In this document: one piece after another, positions 18,116-27,103 of the stretch
How positions within the stretch are numbered: position 1 is the first letter of the stretch
Layout of the letters: each line of letters begins with the position of its first letter
Source: Desulfoluna butyratoxydans
GTDB taxonomy: Bacteria; Desulfobacterota; Desulfobacteria; Desulfobacterales; Desulfolunaceae
Direction: 5' to 3'
DNA length: 64,000 nucleotides
Assembly: GCF_900699765.1 (NCBI RefSeq)
Contig: NZ_CAADHO010000003.1
Location: 186,001 to 250,000, forward strand
The notes under the pieces: generated by a model
The model's database searches: none
What the model was told of the DNA's origin: nothing
Seen by the model: only the letters and a program-made list of their open reading frames with translations
Position numbers and translations under genes: made by a program

Positions 18116-18944
18116 ACTGACACAAACCAATCCCAAGGCGGTGGGCTTCGCTTACGGGGCGCTTTTTGTGGCCTCCTTCGGTTTCTTGTACTTAGGGACC
18201 CTCACCGAACTCACCACGGACTGGAGCACCAACCCCAATTTTTCCCACGGGTACCTCGTGCCCTTGATCTCCGGGTTTCTTGTCTGGCGGGACAAAGAGC
18301 GGCTCAGGGCCCTTCCCGTCACCCCCTGGAACCTGGGGCTGGCCGTGTTGGGGGGCGGGTTGCTGCTCTTCTGGGTGGGAACCATAGGTGCCGAGCTCTT
18401 TGTGATGCGATGTTCCATGCTCATTACCCTGGCCGGGGTGATCCTCTTTTGCCTGGGCAGGCAGTGGGCAAGGGCCCTGGCCGTACCCCTGTGCTACCTG
18501 ATGTTCATGATTCCCCTGCCGACCATTATCTGGAACAAGATCGCCTTTCCCCTTCAGCTCATGGCAGCTTCCGGAGCGGCTCAGGCACTTTCCCTGCTGG
18601 GTGTGCCCGTGTTTCGGGAAGGCAACGTCCTTCAGCTGGCCACCACCACTTTAGAGGTTGTGGACGCCTGCTCCGGGCTCCGGTCCCTCATGAGCCTTTT
18701 GGCCCTGGGCGCTGCCTTTGCTTTTCTTTCCTCCCTGTCTCCCTGGAAAAAATGGGTGTTGTTTTTGTCCTCGGTTCCCATTGCCGTGCTGGTGAATGTG
18801 GTCAGGCTGACGACAACCGGGCTGCTGGCCGTGTACGTCAGCCCGGAGACGGCCAAAGGGACGATGCATGATCTTTCAGGTCTGGTGGCCTTTGGGGGAG
18901 CGCTTTTTTTTCTCTATTTTGTAAATCAATGTTTAGACAGGTGA
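18096..18944 (+). CDS. xrtA: Exosortase (XrtA-type transpeptidase)
   Basis: Polytopic inner-membrane cysteine protease/transpeptidase that processes proteins with a C-terminal PEP-CTERM signal; 282 residues with about eight TM segments. The catalytic triad is visible: Cys192 in VVDACSGLRSL, Arg237 in NVVRLTTTGLL, and His258 in GTMHDLSGLVAF. The early signature NFSHGYLVPLISGFLVW is also present. ATG 18096 is chosen over an upstream ATG at 18069. Assignment to subtype A is based on neighbours (deacetylase, FemAB, glycosyltransferases, amidotransferase of the XrtA set) and on the PEP-CTERM substrate at 51.9-52.6 kb. Confidence 0.92.
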   Translation: MHTFLHRLTQTNPKAVGFAYGALFVASFGFLYLGTLTELTTDWSTNPNFSHGYLVPLISGFLVWRDKERLRALPVTPWNLGLAVLGGGLLLFWVGTIGAELFVMRCSMLITLAGVILFCLGRQWARALAVPLCYLMFMIPLPTIIWNKIAFPLQLMAASGAAQALSLLGVPVFREGNVLQLATTTLEVVDACSGLRSLMSLLALGAAFAFLSSLSPWKKWVLFLSSVPIAVLVNVVRLTTTGLLAVYVSPETAKGTMHDLSGLVAFGGALFFLYFVNQCLDR

Positions 18945-18957
18945 ATGGATCCGTATC

Positions 18958-19896
18958 ATGGACTGTCCGGTTGCTGTAACCCATTTTACCTCCGACCGGA
19001 GGCCCTCGCGGCCTCGGGCGTTCCTCTTCACCGTGGATGTTGAAGACTGGTTTCAGGTGGAGAACTTCAAGCCGTGGATTCCCTTTGAGTCGTGGCCGCA
19101 CCGGGAATTGCGCGTGGAGAGAAACATCCACCGGCTCCTCGATCTTCTGGACGGGGGAGAAGAAAGGCGGGAGGCCACTTTTTTTGTGCTGGGTTGGCTT
19201 GCCGAGCGCTATCCCCACCTGGTTCGGGAGATTCACACCCGCGGCCATGAGATCGCCTCCCACGGGTTCAATCATCACCTGCCCGCCATGCAGACCCAAA
19301 AGGCCTTGCGGGAAGATTTGGTTCGGAGCCGAAAGCTTCTGGAGGACACCATCGGAGAGGCGGTGCAGGGGTATCGGGCTCCGAGTTTTGCCGTGAACAA
19401 AGAGGTGCTGTCCCTTATTCAGGAGTGCGGGTACCGCTACGACTCCAGTTACAACTCCTTTGACCGGCACGGCCGGTACGGCAGACTGGATGTCTCGGGC
19501 TATCCCCGAAGGGGCATTGCCATTGAGCTTGACGACTCGTTTTATGAGATGCCTGTCAGCAACCTGACGGCAGCAGGCCAGGTTATCCCCTGGGGGGGCG
19601 GGGGGTACTTCAGGATGATCCCGGCGCCGGTTTATGTGGCGGGGATGCGCCGCCAGATGGACCGGGACGGGGCTTTTGTCTTTTACACCCACCCCTGGGA
19701 GCTGGATCCCGGTCAGCCCAGGGTGAAGGGGGCATCGGCCCAGTATGCCTTCAGGCACTATGTCAACCTTGGGGCAACGGCCCGAAAGCTGATCCATTGT
19801 TTTAGCGGGCTGAAAGGGAGCCGGTTCACAGGATGCCGTAGCTATCTGAACGAGGTGACCGGCGAAGGACGCGCTGACGTGCAACGGTGCGCGTGA
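18958..19896 (+). CDS. XrtA-locus polysaccharide deacetylase (NodB homology)
   Basis: Carbohydrate esterase-4 type protein of 312 residues, with no signal peptide. NodB motifs: FTVDVEDWFQVENF (metal-binding Asp/Glu), ASHGFNHHLPAM (metal His), GYRAPSFAV (motif 3), and FYTHPWELDP near the end. The 'DVEDWF' form and the length fit the PEP-CTERM-locus deacetylase subfamily. It probably removes N-acetyl groups from EPS sugars or lipid-linked intermediates. It directly follows the exosortase. Confidence 0.92.
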   Translation: MDCPVAVTHFTSDRRPSRPRAFLFTVDVEDWFQVENFKPWIPFESWPHRELRVERNIHRLLDLLDGGEERREATFFVLGWLAERYPHLVREIHTRGHEIASHGFNHHLPAMQTQKALREDLVRSRKLLEDTIGEAVQGYRAPSFAVNKEVLSLIQECGYRYDSSYNSFDRHGRYGRLDVSGYPRRGIAIELDDSFYEMPVSNLTAAGQVIPWGGGGYFRMIPAPVYVAGMRRQMDRDGAFVFYTHPWELDPGQPRVKGASAQYAFRHYVNLGATARKLIHCFSGLKGSRFTGCRSYLNEVTGEGRADVQRCA

Positions 19897-19939
19897 TGGC
19901 AGGGGGTGATGTTTGCAGACGGGAAAGGGGAGAACACGC

Positions 19940-20971
19940 ATGGTAACGGTGAGGGTTTTTCAACCCGGGGATGAAGAGCGGTGGGACCGGTATGTCAACG
20001 CCCACGCCGACGGCACCTTTTTTCATCTGGTGTCGTGGAAACACGTGGTAGAAACCACCTTCGGGCATCGGTCCTGGTACCTGATAGCCGAAGACGAAGA
20101 GGCCAGGATCGTGGGCGTTTTGCCCCTGTTTGAGATTAAGAGCCTTTTGTTCGGGCACTTTGTGGTTTCCACACCCTTTGCCGAAACCGGGGGGCCCATT
20201 GCCGACTCGGAGGAGGTGACGGCAAAACTCCTGGATGAATCAGCCAGGATTGCCAAAAAGACAAGGTGTCACTACGTGGAGTTTCGAAACCGCCACGGCA
20301 TGCCGGACCTGCCCACCAAGGATCTCTATTACAATTTTAAAAAAGAGATCTCTTCCAGCGACGATGACAACCTGAAGGCCATCCCCAGAAAATCACGGGC
20401 CATGGTGCGCAAGGGCATCAAGATGGGGCTCACCTCGGAGTTCGGGGATCATCTCCTCGACGAGTTTTACGATATCCTCTCCAAGAACTACCACAGGCTG
20501 GGCACCCCGGTGTTCCAGAAGCGGTTCTTCGCCAATTTTCTCTCCTGCTGCGGGGAAAATGCCCGCATCATGGTGGTGCGGACCCCCGAGGGCAGGGTGG
20601 CCTCTGCGGTGCTCACCTTTTACTACAAAAACAATGTGATCCCCTACTATGCGGGCTCGGACTTCCGGCTCAGGCACCTGGCCCCCAACGATTTTATGTA
20701 CTGGGAGCTCATGCGGGACGCCAGCTGGAAAGGGTGCCACTGCTTTGACTTCGGCCGCAGTAAAAAGGGGACAGGTTCGTTTTATTTCAAAAAGAACTGG
20801 GGCTTTGAGCCGGAACCCCTGGCGTACCAGTACCACCTCCTGGATGTGGGCGAGATGCCCGACCTGAGCCCGGCCAACCCCAAGTACCAGAGGCGCATCG
20901 AGATGTGGCGGCGCATGCCTCTTCAGGCAACCCGGGTGGCCGGGCCCATGCTGTCCAAGTATCTTGTCTGA
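19940..20971 (+). CDS. FemAB-type XrtA/PEP-CTERM-associated acyltransferase-like protein
   Basis: GNAT-fold protein of 343 residues with the FemAB arrangement. The first half has the ADGTFFHLVSWKHVVETTFGHRSWYL opening. The second has ILSKNYHRLGTPVFQKRFFANFL, VASAVLTFYYKNNVIPYYAGSDFRLRHLAPNDFMYWE and FDFGRSKKGTGSFYFKKNWGF, strong for the exosortase-associated FemAB family. FemAB proteins transfer amino acids from aminoacyl-tRNA; the acceptor in XrtA systems is not known and may be the EPS. ATG 19940 has an AAAGGGGAGA site upstream. Confidence 0.9.
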   Translation: MVTVRVFQPGDEERWDRYVNAHADGTFFHLVSWKHVVETTFGHRSWYLIAEDEEARIVGVLPLFEIKSLLFGHFVVSTPFAETGGPIADSEEVTAKLLDESARIAKKTRCHYVEFRNRHGMPDLPTKDLYYNFKKEISSSDDDNLKAIPRKSRAMVRKGIKMGLTSEFGDHLLDEFYDILSKNYHRLGTPVFQKRFFANFLSCCGENARIMVVRTPEGRVASAVLTFYYKNNVIPYYAGSDFRLRHLAPNDFMYWELMRDASWKGCHCFDFGRSKKGTGSFYFKKNWGFEPEPLAYQYHLLDVGEMPDLSPANPKYQRRIEMWRRMPLQATRVAGPMLSKYLV

Positions 20972-21016
20972 GAGCCCAATGACTTCTATGGGTAACATCG
21001 GCCCAAAAAGCAATGT

Positions 21017-21098
21017 CTCCGGCGGCAGTGCGGTTAGATCCACAAGGGCAATATGCTTTCGAGGTGGCTCACCTCGCCGCCGGAGGCACGCTTTTTTA
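21017..21098 (+). repeat. Structured palindromic element in EPS operon (CTCCGGCGGC arms)
   Basis: CTCCGGCGGC (21017-21026) is inversely repeated as GCCGCCGGAG (21076-21085) about 50 bases later. Just inside the right arm is a perfect GAGGTG/CACCTC hairpin (21061-21075). The right arm is followed by GCACGCTTTTTT, so the whole could act as a partial terminator between the FemAB gene and the next glycosyltransferase. A related arm sequence occurs at 25594-25605. Confidence 0.5.
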
Positions 21099-21145
21099 AC
21101 CATAGAAGGTCATATTATCCTTTCTTTTTTGACCAGGTGGAGCCC

Positions 21146-22357
21146 ATGAGCCGCGTCCTGTACCTTGCCCACAGAATTCCCTACCCCCCCAACAAGGGGG
21201 ATAAAATCAGGTCCTACAACACCATCCGGCACCTTGCTTTAAACCACGAGGTGGACTTGATCTGCCTTGCCGACGACCGGCGGGACCTCAAGCACCGGAA
21301 AGAACTTTCCGCTTTGTGCCGGAAGGTGGCGGTGCTTCCCCTGAACACTCTCAAAGCCAAGGTCAACGGGGTGTGCAGTTTTTTGAAGGGGGCGACCATT
21401 TCCGAGCGCTACTTTTATCGCCGCAGGTTTCAGCGGATTTTCAACGCCTGGACCCGGGAGACGCCCTACGATGCGGTGATCTGTTTCTCTTCCCCCATGG
21501 CCCAGTACCTGCTGGAGGATGATTTTATCGCCACAAAGGGCGGCTCCATGCGCTTGATCATGGATTTTTGCGATGTGGATTCGGACAAGTGGGTCCAGTA
21601 TGCGGGAAAGACAAAATTTCCACTGAATGCATTGTATAAAAACGAAGGGCTGCGCCTGCTGCGTTATGAGCAAAAGATACACCGGATGTTTGATCGCTCC
21701 ATTTTTGTCTCAGATCACGAGGCGTCTTTGTTTAAGGAGTTGTCAAAGGATGAGGAGCGGATATTCGTCGTCCCCAACGGGGTGGACAGCGACTATTTTT
21801 CTGAGCATGAACGCGACGTTTCAGAACCTAACGGAAAACCCACGCTGATGTTTGCCGGGGCCATGGATTACTATGCCAATGTCGACGGGGTCCGGTGGTT
21901 TTGCCACGATATCCTGCCGGAGGTTCGACGGGGACACCCGGACATCGTGTTCAATATCGTCGGCAGCAATCCCCTTCCAACCGTCACAGAGCTTTCAGCC
22001 ATGGACGATGTCCATGTGACAGGCTTTGTCAAAGACATTCGCCCCTATTACCAGGAAGCCGATGTCTGCGTCATTCCCCTTCGCATCGCAAGGGGGGTTC
22101 AAAACAAGGTCCTGGAAGCCATGGCCATGGGAAAGACCGTGGTGACGACACCTGCGGCGATTCAGGGGATCCAGGTGACACACGGGAAGCACGTTCTGGT
22201 GGCCGACAGCCCCAAAGGGTTTTCAGAGACTATTTTGTCCCTTATGGATGACCCCGAGCGAAGGGTCGCGTTAGGACAGGCCGCAAGGGCCTGTGTCCAG
22301 CGTGACTATTCGTGGAACCGGAATGTGTCCAAACTGATGGATATCGCCCTTCATTAA
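21146..22357 (+). CDS. Glycosyltransferase, PEP-CTERM/XrtA-associated (GT4)
   Basis: Cytoplasmic family-4-type (GT-B) glycosyltransferase of 403 residues. It opens with RVLYLAHRIPYPPNKGDKIRSYN, the characteristic start of the XrtA-associated family (the TIGR03087 type, from memory). The GT-B acceptor half is followed by FVVPNGVDSDYFS and the donor-binding C-terminal half (LMFAGAMDYYANVDGVRWFC; VIPLRIARGVQNKVLEAMAMGKTVVTT with the EX7E-like motif). ATG 21146 has CAGGTGGA upstream; it follows the palindromic element. Confidence 0.9.
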   Translation: MSRVLYLAHRIPYPPNKGDKIRSYNTIRHLALNHEVDLICLADDRRDLKHRKELSALCRKVAVLPLNTLKAKVNGVCSFLKGATISERYFYRRRFQRIFNAWTRETPYDAVICFSSPMAQYLLEDDFIATKGGSMRLIMDFCDVDSDKWVQYAGKTKFPLNALYKNEGLRLLRYEQKIHRMFDRSIFVSDHEASLFKELSKDEERIFVVPNGVDSDYFSEHERDVSEPNGKPTLMFAGAMDYYANVDGVRWFCHDILPEVRRGHPDIVFNIVGSNPLPTVTELSAMDDVHVTGFVKDIRPYYQEADVCVIPLRIARGVQNKVLEAMAMGKTVVTTPAAIQGIQVTHGKHVLVADSPKGFSETILSLMDDPERRVALGQAARACVQRDYSWNRNVSKLMDIALH

Positions 22358-22388
22358 AAACTTTCTGGCCAACGAGTAAAGGCATCAC

Positions 22389-23600
22389 ATGAAAATTCTC
22401 CATATTCTCGACCACAGCCTGCCCCTGCACAGCGGGTATACCTTTCGAAGCCAGAGTATTTTTGAAGCCCAGAGAAACATGGGCTATGAGCCTGTGGTGT
22501 TGACGACTCCCAAGCAGGAGGAAAACTGGAAAGGTGATTCCACGGGCAAGGACGTTATCAACGGATTTCATTATTACAGATCGGGCAAGGTGGAAGGCAG
22601 GGCGTGGCCGGTGCTGTATGAAGCAAAGCACATGGTGAAAACCTACCGCAGGATCATGGAGATTCTAAAGCGTGAGGAGATCGGGTTGATTCACGCCCAC
22701 TCCCCGTCTTTGAACGGTATTCCCGCATTGATCGCCGGGAAAAAGACCAAGACGCCTGTTGTGTATGAAATTCGGGCCTTTTGGGAAGACGCGGCCGTGG
22801 ATCACGGGGCTTACAAAGAGGGCGCCTTCAAATACAGGCTGACAAAGTACATCGAAACAAAGGTGTGCAAAAAAGCGGGCCATGTCGCCATATTGTGCAA
22901 TGGACTGAAAAAGGATCTTGAGGAAAGGGGCATTGCCGGTGACAAAATCACGCCGGTGTTCAACGGGGTAAACCCCGATGATTTTGCTCCATGCAAACCC
23001 GACGAGGAATACGGGAAAAAATGGGGTGTGGAGGGGAAAAAAGTCATCGGTTTTATCGGCTCGTTCTATCGCTACGAAGGGCTGGATCTGCTGGTGAAGG
23101 CCTTCGGCAAACTGAGCCGGCACGATGACGGGTGCGTGCTCCTCCTCGTGGGGGGCGGGGAGATGGAGGCTGAGCTGCGCGCCCTGGCCAGGCAGATGGG
23201 GATTGAGGATCGGGTTATTATGCCGGGGCGGGTGCCCCACGAGCGGGTCGCGGGGGTCTATGCCATGGTCGATGTGCTTGTCTACCCGCGATACCCCATG
23301 CGCTTGACGGAGCTGGTGACCCCCCTTAAGCCCCTTGAGGCCATGGCCATGGGAAAGGCCCTCATTGCAAGCGATGTGGGGGGGCACCGTGAGCTCATCA
23401 GCGATGGGGAAACAGGGGTGATGTTTCCCGCAGGAGACCTGGACGGCCTGGTGGCTGCACTGGGCAGGGTACTCTCGGACGAACACCTGGCGGCAACCTT
23501 GCAGCACCAGGGAAAGACGTGGGTCTCCCGAGCCCATACCTGGGCGAAAACCACTTCTGTGTACCGCGATATTTATGACGCCCAGGTTCACGTTGGGTAG
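22389..23600 (+). CDS. Glycosyltransferase family 4, exosortase A-associated
   Basis: GT-B retaining glycosyltransferase of 403 residues. The N-terminus MKILHILDHSLPLHSGYTFRS is typical of the exosortase-A-associated group (the TIGR04063 type, from memory). HAHSPSLNGIPALIAGKK, VYEIRAFWEDAAV, TPVFNGVNPDDF, VIGFIGSFYRYEGLDLLV and the C-terminal donor-site VTPLKPLEAMAMGKALIASDVGGHRE are all present. Linkage and sugar cannot be told from sequence. Confidence 0.92.
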   Translation: MKILHILDHSLPLHSGYTFRSQSIFEAQRNMGYEPVVLTTPKQEENWKGDSTGKDVINGFHYYRSGKVEGRAWPVLYEAKHMVKTYRRIMEILKREEIGLIHAHSPSLNGIPALIAGKKTKTPVVYEIRAFWEDAAVDHGAYKEGAFKYRLTKYIETKVCKKAGHVAILCNGLKKDLEERGIAGDKITPVFNGVNPDDFAPCKPDEEYGKKWGVEGKKVIGFIGSFYRYEGLDLLVKAFGKLSRHDDGCVLLLVGGGEMEAELRALARQMGIEDRVIMPGRVPHERVAGVYAMVDVLVYPRYPMRLTELVTPLKPLEAMAMGKALIASDVGGHRELISDGETGVMFPAGDLDGLVAALGRVLSDEHLAATLQHQGKTWVSRAHTWAKTTSVYRDIYDAQVHVG

Positions 23601-23633
23601 TGTCCTTTTTTATGGGCTTGGAGAGATAGTGCA

Positions 23634-25556
23634 ATGTGCGGAATAGCTGGCATCATCAACACGAATCATGCGCCGGTATCGCCCGATATCCTGAAAAAAA
23701 TGGCCGATGTTCTGAAACATCGCGGGCCGGATGATGAAGGCTTTTTCATGAACCGCCCCGAGGCTGAACCTCGCCCAAAGTGGAAGCACGTTACGGGGCA
23801 GGGGCATGTGGGCCTGGCCCACAGGCGGCTCAGCATCATTGCCTTGGACAGCGGGCATCAGCCCATTCCCAATGAAGACCGGTCTGTGTGGGTGACGTAC
23901 AACGGGGAAATATACAACTATGCGTCCATCAAAGCCGAGTTGACGGGAAAAGGGCACCGCTTTGCCACAGACTCGGATACCGAGGTGATTGTCCATGCCT
24001 ATGAAGAGTGGGGGGATGCGTGCGTACAAAAATTCAGGGGGATGTTTGCCTTTGTCCTGTGGGACCAGCGCAGGGACAGGATCTTTGCAGCCCGGGACAG
24101 GGTGGGGATCAAGCCCTTATACTACTTTTTTGAGGCTAACCGGTTTGTCTTTGGCTCAGAGATCAAGGCGATTTTAGAGCACCCCGATGTGCCCAGAAAG
24201 GTGCGTTCGGAATCGGTATCCGATTACTTTCACCTGATGTATGTCCCGGGTCCGGAGAGCATTTTTGACGGCATACACAAGCTCTTGCCCGGGCATACCC
24301 TGAGCATTGAAAATGGGGCCATGCGTATTGAAGAGTATTGGGATATCTCTTTTGCGCGGACCCTTGATTTCACGGAGGATGAGTGGTGCCGCAGGGTTCT
24401 TCATAAACTTGAAGAAGCCATTGACTTACGCATGCTCAGCGACGTCCCTTTGGGGGCGTTTTTAAGTGGCGGGGTGGACTCCGGTGCTGTTGTTGCCCTC
24501 ATGGCAGGCTTAAGCGATGCACCGGTCAAAACAGCCTCCATCGGGTTTGCAGACGAGACCTTCAACGAGCTTCCCTATGCCCGAAGGGTCGCCGAGCAAT
24601 ACAACACACACCACCATGAAAAGACCGTGGATGCCGACTCCCTGGGAATCCTGGATAAGCTCGTGTGGCATTTTGACGAGCCCTTTGCCGATTCGTCGGC
24701 CATTCCAACCTACTATGTGTCCCGGATCGCCAGGGAAAAAGTGACCGTTTCACTTTCCGGGGACGGAGGGGATGAAAATTTTGCAGGCTACAGGCGCCAC
24801 CTCTTTGATTTTGCTGAAAATCGCCTGCGGGGCGTGTTTCCCGAATGGTTCAGGAAAACCGTTATTTCGGGGTTGGCGGATATTTACCCCAAGGCGGATC
24901 GACTGCCCCGGTTTTTACGGGCCAAAACCTTGTTGACCAATCTGTCCAGGGAGCCCGTGCAAGGGTATTACAACTCCATGGCGTGGTTCCAGGGTGCACC
25001 TGACCTGTTCACCCCTGAGATGAAAAAAGAACTCAACGGGTATTCGCCCGTATGTCACTATGAAAGGTATTTCAGGAAAAGCGATGCCTCATGCCCCCTC
25101 TCACGGGTTCAATACACGGACATGAAGACCTATCTGGTGGACGACATCCTCACCAAGGTGGACCGCGCAAGCATGGCAAATTCACTGGAGGTCAGGGTCC
25201 CGGTTCTGGACCATGAGTTCATGGAGCTGGTGGCCGCCATGCCCTCCAACCTGAAGCTGAAAAAGCGGGAAGGCAAATACATCTTTAAGAAATCCCTGGC
25301 CGGGCACCTGCCCCACGACTGCATGTACCGGGAGAAAAAAGGGTTCTCCATTCCCCTGTCCTCCTGGGTGAAAAACGATTTGAAGTCCGTCTTTGAAGAT
25401 ACCGTCCTGAGCAAGAACAGTTTTTGCGGCGACTACCTCAACGAAAAGGCCGTTAAAAGGCTTTGGGGCCAGCACCAAAAAGGGCAACGGGACTTTGCCT
25501 TCGAGATCTGGGCGATTCTTGTCTTTGAGCTCTGGGGACGGCGATGGCTTTGGTGA
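23634..25556 (+). CDS. asnB: XrtA-associated asparagine-synthetase-type amidotransferase
   Basis: Glutamine-dependent amidotransferase of 640 residues. The N-terminal class II glutaminase is intact, with catalytic Cys2 (MCGIAGII) and HRGPDDEGFF, NGEIYNY. The synthetase half has the ATP-pyrophosphatase loop LSGGVDSGAVVAL (about 278-290), SLSGDGGDENFAGY and the later VDRASMANSLEVRVPVLDHEF. Members in exosortase loci are thought to modify an EPS component rather than make free asparagine; amidation of a uronic acid is plausible here because the TviB/TviC pair is nearby. It lies between glycosyltransferase genes and a structured repeat. Confidence 0.92.
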   Translation: MCGIAGIINTNHAPVSPDILKKMADVLKHRGPDDEGFFMNRPEAEPRPKWKHVTGQGHVGLAHRRLSIIALDSGHQPIPNEDRSVWVTYNGEIYNYASIKAELTGKGHRFATDSDTEVIVHAYEEWGDACVQKFRGMFAFVLWDQRRDRIFAARDRVGIKPLYYFFEANRFVFGSEIKAILEHPDVPRKVRSESVSDYFHLMYVPGPESIFDGIHKLLPGHTLSIENGAMRIEEYWDISFARTLDFTEDEWCRRVLHKLEEAIDLRMLSDVPLGAFLSGGVDSGAVVALMAGLSDAPVKTASIGFADETFNELPYARRVAEQYNTHHHEKTVDADSLGILDKLVWHFDEPFADSSAIPTYYVSRIAREKVTVSLSGDGGDENFAGYRRHLFDFAENRLRGVFPEWFRKTVISGLADIYPKADRLPRFLRAKTLLTNLSREPVQGYYNSMAWFQGAPDLFTPEMKKELNGYSPVCHYERYFRKSDASCPLSRVQYTDMKTYLVDDILTKVDRASMANSLEVRVPVLDHEFMELVAAMPSNLKLKKREGKYIFKKSLAGHLPHDCMYREKKGFSIPLSSWVKNDLKSVFEDTVLSKNSFCGDYLNEKAVKRLWGQHQKGQRDFAFEIWAILVFELWGRRWLW

Positions 25557-25593
25557 TGGCGTCCTCTCTGGTCAAAATAAGTTCAAAAAACGT

Positions 25594-25677
25594 GCCTCCG
25601 GCGGCAAGGGGCTGAGCCCCTTGACCCCAGGTTCGCGAATGCTCTCGGCCTTCGTTCCTCAGGCCGATCACATTCGC
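25594..25677. repeat. Composite triple-palindrome intergenic element
   Basis: Three adjoining palindromic parts lie in an otherwise empty 218-base gap. GCCTCCGGCGGC is at 25594-25605. AAGGGGCT-G-AGCCCCTT is at 25606-25622. A longer dyad spans 25635-25677: GCGAATG(4)CGGCCT, a 9-base loop, then AGGCCG(4)CATTCGC. There is no T-run, so it is not a normal terminator. GCCTCCGGC-type arms recur at 3768, 21017, 21076 and 57127, which suggests a REP-like dispersed family. Confidence 0.6.
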
Positions 25678-25774
25678 TGACGGGTTTCGTCCGTTGTCAT
25701 GTTGTAACATCGCTTTGTGGCCCTGTGATCACCCATGTTGACCATAGAAGGCACGGTGTTCTGTCAGGTCACAT

Positions 25775-27103
25775 GTGCCGAAAAAAGAGAAATCAACCAC
25801 CCACATGGTCTATCCCATCTTTTATCTTCTTGTTGTGGCCGTCGGGTGGGTGGCCGGTCTGTGCCGTGGGCCTTTTTGGGCGGTGTTGACCTATGTCTTT
25901 GTCTACTTCAATATCCCTTCCCACCAGTGGTGGGCCGCCAGCGTGCCGAGCCTTCGGTGGAGTTTTCTCTCGGCGGGCATAGTCCTGGTGAGCTGCGTGA
26001 TTCATAAGGATCAGCTCAAGGATGGCATGAACGCTCCCTTGAAGGCGCTCATTTTTCTTCTCGTCCTCATGATCTGCATCATTCCCCTGGCCTACAATGC
26101 CGATCGATCCCTGGTGAGGATCTACGATTTTTTTCGGTATGTCCTCTTCTTTTACCTGGTGTGCAGGATTATCAAAACCTTTGCCCAGTATCGCTGGTTT
26201 GTTCTTGCCATTTTGTTCCACTGTTTTTTTCTCTCCCTTCTGGCAAGGCATTATTTCAGCGGAATGCGCCTGGACGGCGTGGGCCTGCCGGACGCCGCGG
26301 ACGCCAACATGCTGGCAGCCCTTGTGGTGCTGGTGCTGCCTTTTCTCGTGGTGTTTCTTTTTTTCGGCAGCAGGTTTGAAAAGGTGGCCGCACTTCTGTT
26401 TACCCCCTTCATTCTCAATATGTTTGCCATGACACGGAGCCGGGGCGGGTTCATGGGCCTGCTGGTGGCAGCCGGGGTCTTTGCCTGGGGCGCTCGCAGG
26501 GACGTGGACATCAAAAAAATGGTCCTGGGGTTTGTGGCGGCCGCAGTGGTGGTGCTGGGGATCATGGACAAAGGGTATGTGACGCGGGTGACCCGTCTGT
26601 TTGGCGGGGAAGAGAACATCGAGGACCAAAGCGCCGGGCGCACCGATATCTGGAAGTACGGGCTGCGCATGATCAAGGACTACCCCCTGGGGTGCGGGGG
26701 CGGGGGGTTCTCTTTGTTGAGCACCTCTTATCTCCCGGATCATTTGATTGAAAAAAGGGTGGGGAGGCGCGCCTCGCACAACACCTATGTCCTTGTGGTG
26801 ACCGAGCAGGGGGTACTGGGGCTGGGCATTTATCTGGTGTTTATCCTGCTTCTCTTCAAAGGGACTCGACGGGCTCGCAGCAGCCTTCACGGGATCGCGG
26901 GCATGGACAAGGGCCTTCGGAATCACATGCTGGCTCATACCTACGCCTTGGAGACGGGCCTTGCCGGTTTTTTTACGGCGTCGATTTTCATCGATCGCCT
27001 CTACTTTGAATGCATCTATCTGATTGCGGCGCTTGTGCCTGTGTTGTCCGCCGTAGCGGAAGCCGCCCAAGGCCCTGAGGTCACGGAAGGAGTTCAGCCA
27101 TGA
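25775..27103 (+). CDS. O-antigen ligase/polymerase-type membrane protein, exosortase A-associated
   Basis: Polytopic membrane protein of 442 residues with about ten TM segments and a larger periplasmic loop (RVTRLFGGEENIEDQSAGRTDIWKYG...). The loop has the Wzy/WaaL landmarks: RSRGGF, GRTDIW, then GCGGGGFSLL and ASHNTYVLVVTEQGVLG with a conserved His. These fit the 'putative O-glycosylation ligase, exosortase A-associated' family and related polymerases. It probably polymerises or ligates the EPS repeat units. GTG 25775 is used; ATG 25805 (MVYPIFYLL) is an equally plausible start. Confidence 0.88.
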   Translation: MPKKEKSTTHMVYPIFYLLVVAVGWVAGLCRGPFWAVLTYVFVYFNIPSHQWWAASVPSLRWSFLSAGIVLVSCVIHKDQLKDGMNAPLKALIFLLVLMICIIPLAYNADRSLVRIYDFFRYVLFFYLVCRIIKTFAQYRWFVLAILFHCFFLSLLARHYFSGMRLDGVGLPDAADANMLAALVVLVLPFLVVFLFFGSRFEKVAALLFTPFILNMFAMTRSRGGFMGLLVAAGVFAWGARRDVDIKKMVLGFVAAAVVVLGIMDKGYVTRVTRLFGGEENIEDQSAGRTDIWKYGLRMIKDYPLGCGGGGFSLLSTSYLPDHLIEKRVGRRASHNTYVLVVTEQGVLGLGIYLVFILLLFKGTRRARSSLHGIAGMDKGLRNHMLAHTYALETGLAGFFTASIFIDRLYFECIYLIAALVPVLSAVAEAAQGPEVTEGVQP

